Of a DNA stretch of 64,000 nt, positions 12,308 through 24,028 are shown in pieces. The stretch's first letter is position 1, and every line of letters begins with the position of its first letter. A program made the position numbers and the translations under genes. Source of the stretch: Sipunculus nudus (Eukaryota > Annelida > Sipuncula > Golfingiida > Sipunculidae); assembly GCA_026874595.1 (NCBI GenBank), contig CM049320.1, positions 30,844,214 through 30,908,213 on the forward strand. Reading direction: 5' to 3'. The notes below the pieces were generated by a model. That model had not been told where the DNA came from. It saw only the letters and a program-made list of their open reading frames with translations, and ran no database searches.

Positions 12308-12392
12308 AACTCTGAAGAAAACCACACTGTAAATACACCACAGTCTGTTTCACGGGATGCGACCCGATCATCAGGTAAATGTGGTTATAATG
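12308..12392 (+). repeat. Microsatellite-linked ~80-bp element, copy 2
   Basis: Same sequence with few changes, preceded by tata but no long AT run. A poly-G tract follows at 12459-12473. Confidence 0.8.
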
Positions 12393-12489
12393 AGGCTAAC
12401 GGTGTGGTTTGAAAAGCCGAGACTTTTTGAGATTACAAGATTATGCTTTGTGCGTATCGGGGGGGGGGGGGGGGAGCATGAGAAAGACT

Positions 12490-13760
12490 GACACTGATCC
12501 TATTGTCCTCGGGGGCATAGAAATAAAAATTAAGTGCGAAAAATTAAATGAACTGATAGATGTAGGTTTTCATAACTTAGACAGATTTTTAAACAGAGGA
12601 GTTTCTAGCAGATAAAAACATGATATTTCTGGACCCTGGGGTCATGTACAATTGTTACAAAGGCCCACATCTTTTTATGTGATTACAGGGTTTGTCTAGC
12701 AGTGCAAAAAGGACAAGGAGTTCAAGAATACACTTCTTAACACCGTAATTAAAACAGCACCAGATCAATGGCAAGCTGAATCTTATTAACTTTCTTCCAT
12801 ATTACACAGCCAGTCGATCGACATCATCTTATCATGTGTAAATGAAAATTTGTGCGCGAATGATTCTGTTTATCTCTTATATCAAAGAATCATCTCATGT
12901 AACCTGAATTTGCTGAATCCTGATATATGACTTCATTTTAAAACTTTCAGGGTTACAATTTCCTGAAAATGAGCTCTTTGCTTTATATAATTGCAGGTGT
13001 ATGATAACGCCTATAACAATCATCATCGCCCTGTCAGCGAAACTGATGCAGAATAATTAATTCCCTTTGTGTACCTAACAGCGGTCTATGTAAGTATCCT
13101 ACCATAAACATACAGCTTTCATACAATAAGGCACGCCCGCTAGTAGAAAAGCTGTATTCTGAAGACCATTGCCTCTCAAGCACCTTCAACATCCGCATCA
13201 GGAAAACGTCCAGTTTCCGGAAATCGATAGGGACCATAGATATGTGTTAATAAGTAAAATATGTTCAACATAAAGATAGGAATATCGGGTTCATAGGATC
13301 ACATCAATGATAATGTTATTATATTTCACTATAAAAACTTCCTTTTCGATCTTTAGTTCATGTCCACTGTTGTTGATTTCCACAATCGACGGGTTATATG
13401 TATCATAAAAGAAGTACCACGACGATTATGTGTACCTTCCATAGAGATATAAATTAGGAGTAATTACTGGGATTGGAGATGCCGGTTGTGATCACGCACC
13501 TGTTTTGAATTATTTGGTTCAAAGTCAAATCACAACATTAATGAACATTGTAATTTATTTATTCTAATATCGCCTATGTCGCTGCGGGGATAATAGCATT
13601 TAAAATTATGTATGGCACAGTATTGAAAAACAAGGCAGTTTTATAGAACATGGCGAACAAGCCTGAACCGAATTCCTTTAATAAGTATTAGATATATTTA
13701 TATTTATATTTATATACAGGTGTTTATGTGTGTATCACCTGTGTGTTGCATACGTTACAG
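12490..13760 (+). repeat. Dispersed ~1.2-kb segment, copy 1
   Basis: Shares gcgaaaaattaaatgaactg, catgatatttctggaccctg, tgcaggtgtatgataacgcc and ttccacaatcgacgggt with 15680-17000 and, more weakly, 34380-35100. No open frame is kept across copies. Confidence 0.82.
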
Positions 13761-13769
13761 TTGCTATTA

Positions 13770-14270
13770 TAAATGAAGGCAAACATTAATTTTGCCAATA
13801 AAATTCAGAACAATGACATTATAGCATTTAATGAAAATTGGAGGTTTAGAATGATTTCCATGATGTTTAAAACTTTCTATAATCAACTGTATAATCATCT
13901 GTGTCAAATTACATGATGTTGATTACAAAAGTAATTTTATTCCTGAGTCTTGTTGATACGATGATACAAGCAAGGAACCCCCGAATGGCGTATTCCTATA
14001 TTAGTGAACCAGGGGCATCAATACAAGGGGTATAGGGGGGTGTGTGTGTGGGGGGGGGGGGATTTATTCCCTCACTTGCTAGCAAATGGGATGGTCTTTG
14101 TAATCGTCCCCCTGTTATTTATTTATTTAAAACTAAATATATTCACCATGAGAATAAAATTCTTTGGTTCGATTTCTGAGTAAAGAATAAAATTTTATAT
14201 AACCAAATATCGTTTTGAAAGTATACCTGATGACATAATGCTTTACTTTCAATCCATATACTTAATTTTA
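13770..14270. other. Intergenic, nothing recognised
   Basis: AT-rich with a short GT/G run near 14036-14060. No gene seen. Confidence 0.5.
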
Positions 14271-14279
14271 ATATATTTG

Positions 14280-15080
14280 AAAAGATTCACAGACTTGCAT
14301 TGTTTTCTTGCCAAGCGGGTCATATGTTACAATTGCCGAAACTAGACCTGTTTGGCTTTAAACGTCGCCGAGTTATGAGCATTTATCTAAATCTCTTTTT
14401 TCCGTTTGACGAGAAATAGTGCGAGATTTGGTTTGACTTGTTCTGTTATCTTTTATACATGTTTCGCTTTAAACTTCCCCGAGTTATAAGCATTTATCTG
14501 AAATTTCGTTGTTTTTTTTTCTTGTTTGAACTGTCTAGCTGTAAAAGTCGCTGAGTTATGAGCATTTCCTTGAAATCTCGCTTTCTACTCATTTGACGAG
14601 ATATAGTGCAAGATTTAACGTTCCTTGCAGTGTTATCCTGTCAAGCTGGTCATATGTAATGATATACCGACAACTAGAAATGTGTCCCTGTTAAAGTCAC
14701 CTAGTTATAATAATATAACTGTAATCTATTTTTTTTTCTCGTTTGACGAGAATGATATAGTGCAAGATTTGGCTCGATGTGCAGTTTTATCTAGTCAAGC
14801 TGGTTATAGGTAAAGAAATGGCGAAAACTAGACCTGGGTAGCTATAAAGGTTGAGTAGTTAAATGCATTTTTCCGTAAAACCTCGTATTTTATTGTTCTA
14901 CCAGATATGGTGCAAGATTTGGCTTGATGTGCATTTTTATCTTGTCAAGCTGGTTAAATGTTTCGAAATTTAGAAAACTAGATCTATGTAGCAACAAAAG
15001 CTGCCGAGTTAAATGCATTTCCGTTAAGTTTCGTTCACATGTTATGAAACGCCAAAAAAGACCTCTGAAGCTTAACAATT
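14280..15080 (+). repeat. ~150-bp satellite array, left copy
   Basis: About six diverged units of the form aaagtcgccgagttatgagc ... ctcgtttgacgagatatagt ... cttgtcaagctggtcatatg. It is followed by a unique tail to 15640 and then dispersed segment copy 2. Confidence 0.85.
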
Positions 15081-15679
15081 GAAAAAGATATACAATATAG
15101 CATGAATGAATGTTTGCAAATAATCAAGATTTCACCCAACAATGCGTAACCATGGTAACCGCAGGTTAAACTAGCTACATATCTCATCAAAGGCCATGGA
15201 ATGTTCAACAAAATGAGCTACAGTTTATGTTGATAACTTATATAAATGGGGAAATATGGCCCAAAAAAGTATGTGTGGTGGTGTATCGACTGCAGCAACC
15301 ATAAGTGGTCATCTTCAAAAACAGAAAAAAAATGAGATGTTGGAGTGGAATATAAGATACTAGTATATCAGTTTCTTGATGATTCCTGCGAACGTGTGAC
15401 CTCTAGGATATCTGCAAGTAAAATCACACAACTCACGTTTACATGATATAGACCTTGGGCCAAAAATGACCAAAAACAATAGGTTTTCAGGACTTTGGTT
15501 TTTCAATCAGCCCTGTAAGTTTAAAATCGATTGCTACGAAACTGCGGCCAGGACAGTCTGGACAAACAAAGAAACATACAGACAGAGGAATATACGGAAC
15601 TGACGAATATGCTTGCCGAAATCAAAGTTGAAAAAAGTCAATATATTACACCTTTCAGATTTGCATGGCTTTGTGGCAA

Positions 15680-17573
15680 ACTAACCATAAGGTAGAAATC
15701 AAAATCAAATGCGAAAAACTAAATGAAATGATAGATGTAGGCATTCATAACATAGACAGAGTTTTAAACGCAGGAGTTTCCAGCAGAAAAATGCATGATA
15801 TTTCTGGACCCTGGGGTCATGTACAATTGTTACAAAGGCTCACATCTTTTTATGGTTGGAAAATAAAAAAAATATTTCTCTGGTAATAGTTTACTTTGTG
15901 ATTACAGGGTTTGTCTAGCAGTGCAAAAAGGACAAGGAGTTCAGGGATACGCTTCTTTACACCGTAATTAAAACAGCACCACAGCGACAGCAAGCTGAAT
16001 CTTATAAACTTTCTTCCATTTTACATATGCCTGTCCATCAATATCATCTTATCATGTGTAAATGAAAATTTGTGCGCGAATGATTCTGTTTATCTCTAAT
16101 ATCAAAGAATCATCTCATGTAACCTGAATTTGCTGAATCCTGATATATGACTTCATTTGAAAACTTCCAGGGTTATAATTTCCTGAAAATGAGCCGTTTG
16201 CTTTATATAATTGCAGGTGTATGATAACGCCCATAACAATCATCTTCGCCCTGTCAGCGAAACTGATGCAGAATAATTAATTCCCTTTGTGTACCTAACA
16301 GCGGTCTATATAAGTATCCTACCATAAGCATACAGCTTTCATACAATCAGGCACGCCCGCTAGAAGAAAAGCTGTATTATGAAGATCATTGCCTCTCGAG
16401 CACCTTCAGCATCCGCATCAGGCAATAGTCCAGTTACCGGTGAGTGATAGGAACCATAGATATATTGGTAAATAGGTAAAATATGTACAAAATAAAGAAA
16501 AGGATAATGGCTTCATAGGATCATATCACTGATAATGTGATTATATTTCACTATAAAGCTTCCTTTTAGATCATTCGTCGTTGGATATTCTTGTTGATTT
16601 CCACAATCGACGGGTGAAAAGTGTCATAAAAAAGGAAAAAGACGATTATGTCTAACTTCCATAGAGATATAAATTAGCAGTTATCACTGGGATTTGAGAT
16701 GCCGGTTGCGATCTCGCATCTGTTTTGAAATTTATTTGATTCTAAGTCTAATTGCGATTCATTTAAGAAACCTCTATTTGGTTTTGTTTCGGCCGCAGGC
16801 CTATTGCTCTAGTTATATTCGTAATATATCGCCTGTTCTCCTTTATTCTCTTGGCAATGCCACTCGCCAAACATCCAAGTGGTGGAAAATGAGTCCACTA
16901 TGAAGTTATGTAACTGCCAATTGGAAGTTGTAATGACTAATTAAAACATTATATCTCATGTGTTTAGAACCATTATACAGGTAACATAATGGAGATTTGC
17001 CTGGGATTGTAGGGCGACAGTTTGTAACTCGATGGACAAAGCCAATCAGCTCAAACAGAGACTATATATGTTGTTCCTCAGAGACGGTTTGGCAGTATTT
17101 TATTCTCCTAGATCCATGTTTAATTTTCTATTAAGGATGAATTGGATTTTTTTTGTTACTGCCAATGTGTTTGTTCAACATTGAATAATGCCAATGGCAG
17201 CATTAGAGGTATTGTATGTGCTGTTTTATGATTCCATATAGAGTTCACTCTATGTCACCGGAGATAAAATTATTACTTTAGTAATTAAAATGAGAGAATT
17301 ATTCATAAAAAGCAGTTGTCCTTGTTTGTTTTACACATCAAACAAGAATAAAAAGCAATATGAGTGAACAGTATGGCTAGTCTTAACTCTGACAGGAATA
17401 AAAAAGATGTCTGCAGGTAAAATGTATGCACTTCTTATTTACCAGCTTCTTCATCAAATACTGCGATAAAGTAGCCGTAGATACGTTTCGTTGTGCTATT
17501 TTGCGTCACTGAAATGTCACTGAAAGCCAACATTGTCCCTATAGTAAAATATAAGACAGGAAATATATTTATA

Positions 17574-17580
<7 letters not shown>
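15680..17580 (+). repeat. Dispersed segment, copy 2
   Basis: Homologous to 12490-13760 over its first 1.3 kb and to 34380-35540 over its whole length (end landmark ttcttcatcaaatactgcga). Its last 300 bp also resemble the 5' flank of the GPCR (tttgtttg ... acatca ... caagaa). Confidence 0.8.
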
Positions 17581-17589
<9 letters not shown>

Positions 17590-17619
<30 letters not shown>

Positions 17620-19710
17620 ACAGACAAATGCGGTTAATTTCCCATTATCATACATCCATTTGATGATCAGATATATTCGGAATTTAAATATCCCTTAAAT
17701 GAAAACTTTGTCAAATCTTACCACATAAAATATATTTATATTTTATTCAGTGGCTTTTAATTTACTTAAATGGACGCTTATTGTACAAAATTCGACACTG
17801 GCTAGCCATTTACTTTAATATATTGATTATAACATGTTTGATGATGCCCCTTATACCCAGTTTCTGGTTCCTTTGAAAAAAATGTGGCATATCCCCTGAA
17901 CGTTTTCTATAAAAGGTAGTATTTTCTTGGTATTCTAGAAAAGTTAAAATTAGAGCTTATATTGTCCAGATCACCCATACAGTTTATATATGGCAAATAT
18001 ATATCTGCCAGACCATATCTTAAATACAGTACTGATTTTCCTCAATCTGTCCGAGGCATTTCATGACAGAAAGACAACCTATCCAGAATATAACAAATAC
18101 TTTATAAAAGATTTGGATATACTCATTACCAGAGAACAAAGCTATAAATAATTCCAGTAGCTGGCATCAGTCCATGTGAAGTCATACGCGATTGGCTTTG
18201 TAACGTCTCTATTGTCTTACAATCAGCTCTCACAAAAAAAACATGAACAGTTTTCTGCATTGGAGCGTTATGGTTCTCATTTGATAATTATGTAAAAGGA
18301 GCAGAGTATAAGGCTTGTAGTGGCTATGCAAATCACATCCGTATTTTGACATCCTTTATTCAAGAACAATAATCTCTGCTCCTTAAAAAGAATTAAATGA
18401 GACTAATTGCCTTTGTGTACCTCATCTAAAAGTCTGTTATTGCACTAAAGTCGACAAACGTGGTTCACACAATCAGCCTCACCCGTTGGAAGAGAGTTTG
18501 TATTGTAGATCCCTACATTCAGGTTGAATTCCAAGGGAGTGATTTTTATCATGTTTGTAGATAAATATAAATACATTGTAAATATTGTTCCACGTGTGGC
18601 GTTTTTTCCTTTGGAATAACTGTACGTTCACATGTGCTTGTAACACCCCCACGTAACATGCAACTTAACTTGCATAACACTTTTAAAATAAAGGATGCAC
18701 GTGGTTTGTTTTGAATAGCATAGTACGTCAATCTAACTGGTCATAGATTACCGAGAGACCTATGTAAATCATGGTAAATCATGTGCTGTGCGAGAGCTCT
18801 AGGAGATTCTATTCAAGTTGAATACGATAACGTTATTATATCTCAGCTAAAATGTCATATTTATTATAAATCCAAGAAATTTTTATCAACATCATATCTA
18901 AAATGCACTTCTGCAGTATTTTCTACTTAAAACATCGTTTAATCAGCTTTGATCAGTGGTCATAAGATGTGCTGTAACCAATTAACGTAAGGTAGACTTT
19001 TGGTCCATTTCACCATAAAATGTTTCCATTTCGATCATTCTGTTCTGTTCATTATTCTAGATAAATTCCCAAGAAGACATCATGTCATATCAGATTATGA
19101 AGGTTATTAAATTACCAGGAAAATATAGATAAACTGGACCAATGTATGAGACCGCAAGAACTGAGAGATGCTGTCTTCGGTCATAATAGGAAATCTTCCA
19201 CCTAACCTTGGAATATGTTTGGTTTTGCTCCTGGCACACGAATATTGTTCTGTTGTATGTGTTATCTATCGCTAGGTTGTCGTCTCTTCTGACGTTAACA
19301 CCAGGCTGTGCCGTTTTCCAAACGGCTAAATCCTGGAAAATATGACTTCTAATAAATATTAAAAAGTTTTGGGTCACTTGTTGTTATTGAACACATTTTT
19401 AAGATGCTAACAAGGGATTTTCTTCGTCAAAGGTTTCATAATATTGTGTTATAAAAAGCCGCACAGGTCTCAAGTCAAACAGAGCGATTTGACAGCGGTT
19501 TAACAGACTTCTGCTTTATTTAATATTGGGGACTAACATCTTTGTCTACTCTTATTAATTCTTTTCTATATATTTTTTCTATGATGCTGTAGGGAAAATT
19601 AATCTATTTCATTGAATGAAAATTTGATTAGTAAATATTATTTAAAAAGGAGAAGATATTTATTTATGAAAAAAATAGTAAACAAATTATAATGTCTAAT
19701 TGAATAATAT
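17590..19710. other. GPCR 5' region, no gene recognised
   Basis: Starts with an (AT)n tract ending at 17618. No conserved ORF. A minus-strand open stretch at 19090-19377 is unsupported. Promoter elements could not be placed. Confidence 0.45.
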
Positions 19711-19714
19711 CAAT

Positions 19715-20848
19715 ATGTATATATTTTACTTTGTTTGTCTATTACATCAGGCAAGAAGGAAAACAACAGAAGTGGACCGTTTAATCAGTCTGAAGTCTGG
19801 CATGATTGCGCTAATCAGGGAATCTTCGATCGCCGAAAGTTTTTCTGTTCAAGCCACTTCAATGATGAACGACTGCATCCTGAGCACAAGAACGTTCCAT
19901 TCCACAGACAAGTTTCAGAAGAAAGTTCCGGTTATAACAGGAACTGACAATCCCCAGACATTTGTGTTCAATCAAACAACATCAGCTCTTAACTCTTATG
20001 GATCAAAAAGTTTTGAGTCGGACCCAAATATTATAATAGCTCTGTCTGTTGGGGGTACATTGCTTAATACCCTTGGAATAGTGCTCGTGTGTAGAAAAAA
20101 AATATGGGACACGCCTGTATCTAGGTATTTACTCATTTTATCCTTGACTCATGTTGTGATGAATATAGTATTCATCTTGCTTTATGCGTTGCCTGGTATC
20201 CCTTGCATCCTAAAACCCATTACATTCAACACTGCTGGCAGAATATCTGGTAGCATTATAGCAGCAATTAATGTCATGCAAGCTGGAGCCATGTCAGTGC
20301 CTCTAAAAGCATCTATCCTTTGGTCACACAGACGGGTATGCATTTCAGGAGTTCTCATTGTTTGCTGCAACATGTGTATTAGTTTCATTTTCATATTTGA
20401 TCCCACGAATGACCTCTCTTTCTGCGTCTCCGAGCTGTATATAGAAGAACTGATTTTCGAAACGGCAATGGAAGGATTAATTTTGTTAACACTGTTTGTA
20501 GCAGGAGTAATCACATTGAAAAAAATGATAAGTGCAAAAGCAAATGCCTCTGTGTTGGGTGAAGACGTTTTAGAAAATTGGAACAAGACGATTCGACGCT
20601 TTACGGCTTTAAGTCTGTCCATGGCTTGTATTTATATCCTTTGCAAACTGCCAATTAATGTTTATGTAAATGTTGAAGTGTTTACACGGAAACAAATCCA
20701 GTATGCCAGAGACATTACCGCAGTACTGACATTTATCTACAATTATTTTCCCATTTTCTTGTATGTTGTCACTAATAGACAGATAAGACAAGAAATTCAA
20801 GCTCTGTTGATGAAATTAAATTGCAGAATAGAAAACTTACCGGAATAA
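19715..20848 (+). CDS. Divergent seven-helix GPCR-like receptor, single exon
   Basis: A 377-residue ORF from the first ATG (an upstream TTG is in frame but is not a usual start). About 100 N-terminal residues with an NQTT sequon precede seven hydrophobic segments, near residues 105-126, 137-159, 176-197, 207-228, 246-268, 294-318 and 334-353. A class A-like pattern is visible: cysteines before helix 3 (GIPCILKP) and in loop 2 (LSFCVSEL) that could pair, CKLP in helix 6 (compare CWxP), and NYFPIFLY then NRQIRQEI in helix 7/8 (compare NPxxY). The DRY motif after helix 3 is missing (ILWSHRR), so coupling cannot be predicted. CATCAG|GC at 19750 could be an acceptor, in which case the true start lies in an upstream exon; later in-frame ATGs also exist. 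The decayed paralogue at 38490-38964 supports this frame. Ligand unknown. Confidence 0.72.
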   Translation: MYIFYFVCLLHQARRKTTEVDRLISLKSGMIALIRESSIAESFSVQATSMMNDCILSTRTFHSTDKFQKKVPVITGTDNPQTFVFNQTTSALNSYGSKSFESDPNIIIALSVGGTLLNTLGIVLVCRKKIWDTPVSRYLLILSLTHVVMNIVFILLYALPGIPCILKPITFNTAGRISGSIIAAINVMQAGAMSVPLKASILWSHRRVCISGVLIVCCNMCISFIFIFDPTNDLSFCVSELYIEELIFETAMEGLILLTLFVAGVITLKKMISAKANASVLGEDVLENWNKTIRRFTALSLSMACIYILCKLPINVYVNVEVFTRKQIQYARDITAVLTFIYNYFPIFLYVVTNRQIRQEIQALLMKLNCRIENLPE

Positions 20849-21002
20849 CACTTTTTCAAAGGAATTATACAATAAGAAACACAGCAGGAGTAGCCTGGAC
20901 TAAAATGTTGCGGTAAAAAAACTGACTTGCTAACAGTTAAGTATTTCAGGCTTTGAAAATACACTTCAATTGGTTCGTCCCTTGTATGTTTGCAAACGTT
21001 TT

Positions 21003-21033
21003 TGAGTATATATGTGTATATATATATATATAA

Positions 21034-21067
<34 letters not shown>

Positions 21068-21068
21068 G
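21003..21068. repeat. Mixed (TA)n(CA)n(TA)n microsatellite
   Basis: AT, then acacacac, then AT runs in the GPCR 3' flank. Confidence 0.9.
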
Positions 21069-21339
21069 CTAACGGGAGAGGGCGATATATATACATATAC
21101 AGATATCCATATGTCTTATGTATCGTATCTTCCAAAAGCAAACGTGTATGGGTAAATCTTTGTACCATGTTCGACGTACACGAATCTGAATAGCAATGGT
21201 TACAAGATATTAACCCTATTCCAAATGCGTCCTTTTTGAGAGACGATTAAAAATTAAAGCTCAGACTTTTTTAAATTGCAAACTACTTTTTCTACGGATT
21301 AAGAGAAACTACAGATAAAAAAAAAATTTACAAGTTTTA

Positions 21340-21930
21340 TATATACGGAGCTGTATATAATGTTTTTATATGAGAATGTGTTAATGTAGGATTGCCAAAC
21401 ATTTTTCCGTATTATATTTCTATTGTTCCAATGTTGTAGCAAATATTTGCAGGTGTACGTAATAGTACATGCAGGTTACAGAAAAGATGACACTATATGT
21501 ACCACAGTCACTGACGACCTATTGAACACCTATTAATAAAGTGTTAAAAATGTGAATTTTCTGCTTCATCCATATGTGTATTTAACGAAGAGAAGGTTTG
21601 AAAAATTAGGGCTCTTTAGCTTGCTCTTTACATGTATAAAGCAATTTAAAACAATACTTAAGCAACAAGAGTTCTGTTCCCAGTTATGTTAAATAAAAGG
21701 GTACCTAAGAACATTTGGCAGATATAGAAAAGGATACAAAAAAATAAACTAGAATTTGGAAAATAGTCTTCGTTTATTTTCAGATCTATCAGTCATTACC
21801 AGATTGAAATGTCATTCTATCCGATTTTCAAAATTTTAATTTAAATGGATACCGATCCTTTCGTGAACTATTGCATTTATACTGACATAAGTATAGTACG
21901 GGTTTGATATGCACTGTTGGCCTTCATTAG
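21340..21930 (-). repeat. Inverted copy of the 580-bp repeat unit
   Basis: The reverse complement of the 4900-6640 unit: for example gtaggattgccaaaca, caacaagagttctgttccc, and tactgacataagtatagtac. Its position next to pseudogene B mirrors the left arm, showing that the inverted duplication spans 1-6640 against 21340-29385. Confidence 0.85.
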
Positions 21931-21936
21931 CAGGTT

Positions 21937-21940
<4 letters not shown>

Positions 21941-21999
<59 letters not shown>

Positions 22000-22029
22000 T
22001 CATATATATATATATAATATATTCATATT

Positions 22030-22086
<57 letters not shown>

Positions 22087-22092
22087 AATAAT
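21941..22092. repeat. Compound (AT)n microsatellite
   Basis: About 150 bp of AT with a few att and ac interruptions. Pure T and G runs follow at 22195-22220. Confidence 0.95.
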
Positions 22093-22406
22093 TGCCTCCC
22101 GGATCAGTATGGTATCCAGGTATACTGAGTTTGTATTTGTGAGTTGTTAAGGGAAAGTCAACCTTGACGGTTATTTCTTTGTTTTTTGTTTTTTGTTTTT
22201 TTTTTTTTGGGGGGGGGGGTTGGTATATATACATATTCTGTACGGGAATTTGAACGGCTGGATGAATAAGTGAACTAGCTATGACTATTCTTGGTCTATG
22301 AAAGAATATTTCATTCAAATAGTCATATTTTGATTACACTTTAAATCACTAAAGCAACCATTTTCCCTTATATACTTAAACTAGAATATCAGCAAAAGCT
22401 GACAAA

Positions 22407-23410
22407 AGCCCTCAGCCAAAAGAACAGGTGGTAACAGTAACAAGTACTAAATATCTGTTCTCACATGAATGTATATCTGTACATGTCTCAGTTATAAATT
22501 TAAAATGGAGAGGTATGTACCATGATTCATAACAATCCACCAAATGCTTCCTGAAAAATAAGCTTCTAAGTTTTATTATATTATAAGCTCTGTGACCTTG
22601 AAAAGTAGGTCAAGGTCACCCATCTTCGAACATGAACGAGATTTTTGTCGATATACATCTTCACCAAAGAAATAAAATTTCTATTGTGTATCCTTTTAGA
22701 GATATCCCGCTCACAAGGCCAAAGTTAAAAAATCCAAGAAAAATTCAATAAAAAATCAGAAATTGCAGGTGGCGCCCCCAAACTTGTGCAGCAGTTACAG
22801 ACCATCAGTCCCTATGACCATAGTAAGTATTGTGAAAATCCATCCAATGGTTTCCTGAGAAATAAGCTTCTAAATGTTTTTCCTACAATCAGCTCTAAAA
22901 CGTAGAAAAATAGGTCAAGGTCACCCATCTTCGAACTTGACCGAGATTTTGTCAATATACATCTTCACCTAAAAAATAAAATTCTTACGGTGAATCCTTT
23001 TCGAAATATCCCGCTCAAAAGCCCAAAGTTGGAAAATCCGATAAAAATTCATTAAAAATCAGAAATTGTAGGTGGCGCCACCAAACTTATAAAGCAGGTA
23101 CAGACTATCAGTCCCAATAATCATAGTAAGTTTTGTGAAAATCCACCGAATGGTTCCTGAGTAATAAGCATCTAAGTGTTTTTCTATAATCAGCTCTAAA
23201 ATGTAGAAAAATAGGTCAAGGTCACCCATCTTCGAACTTGACCGAGATTTTGTCGATATACATCTTTACTGAGGAAATAAAATTCTGACGGTGAATCCTT
23301 TTCAAGATATCCCGCTCACAAGGTAAAAGTTAACGGACGCCGGACGGACGGACGGACGGACGGACAGCTTGGGTGACGACAATAGCCCATCAGCCTAAGG
23401 GCTGAGGGCT
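22407..23410. mobile_element. Element of three ~303-bp tandem units with inverted ends
   Basis: Exact 11-bp inverted termini agccctcagcc / ggctgagggct enclose three units (cgagattttgtcgatataca at about 22637, 22941 and 23242), then a pure gacg run and cagcttgggtgacgacaata. No ORF. The organisation resembles non-autonomous tandem-repeat elements described in bivalves; that assignment is inferred. Confidence 0.75.
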
Positions 23411-23657
23411 AAAAACGGAAATCGTGAACTTCAAAATTTCTCACATCAATGTTTAATTTCAATAAAATTTCTTAACACCAGCGAGGCACCAAACATGATG
23501 TCAACCTGGTGTAATTTACGCAATGCTTTCAACAAGTATAATTTCCGGATTCTGGTGCACCACAAGGTAATTGGAGCAGATATGTAACCACAAACAAGGT
23601 TCACCTTGGTATAGAGTATTAAAATATGGTGAGCACTTAATGAGGTCGATTCTCTAC

Positions 23658-23980
23658 ATCAAACTGACGTGGTAGATGTTACTGCTGTAATTCTGGAAGT
23701 ATCTGCTCAAACCTTGAACCCGGGTACACAGTCTGACCACAGTTCTTCATGTATGAACATGTATTTTGCCTGAAATATGAACAGGCTTCATCATGTCACA
23801 TAATACTCACCATAATACATCACACAAGATTTAGATACATTTGCAAAAAAAAATCATCAAATGACCAATAATGCAAAGCACTACCAATGATTAAACATTG
23901 TGGTTTTCAAAACTAAATTAATAAAAATTGTTCGGTATATATCTTAGCAAAGTTTAAAAGTAACTATAAACTCCAGTTAT

Positions 23981-24028
<48 letters not shown>

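Noticed and set aside
19090-19377. Minus-strand 95-codon open stretch with C...W spacing reminiscent of an Ig-like domain
   Set aside because: No ATG-linked signal, no partner exon with matching splice phase, and no clear family motif. It lies just upstream of the GPCR; too weak to call.
20182-20622. 146-codon minus-strand ORF
   Set aside because: Antisense to the GPCR coding sequence, with no features of its own.
21836-22318. 160-codon minus-strand ORF rich in I-Y repeats
   Set aside because: Translation of an (AT)n microsatellite and of the 580-bp repeat; low complexity.
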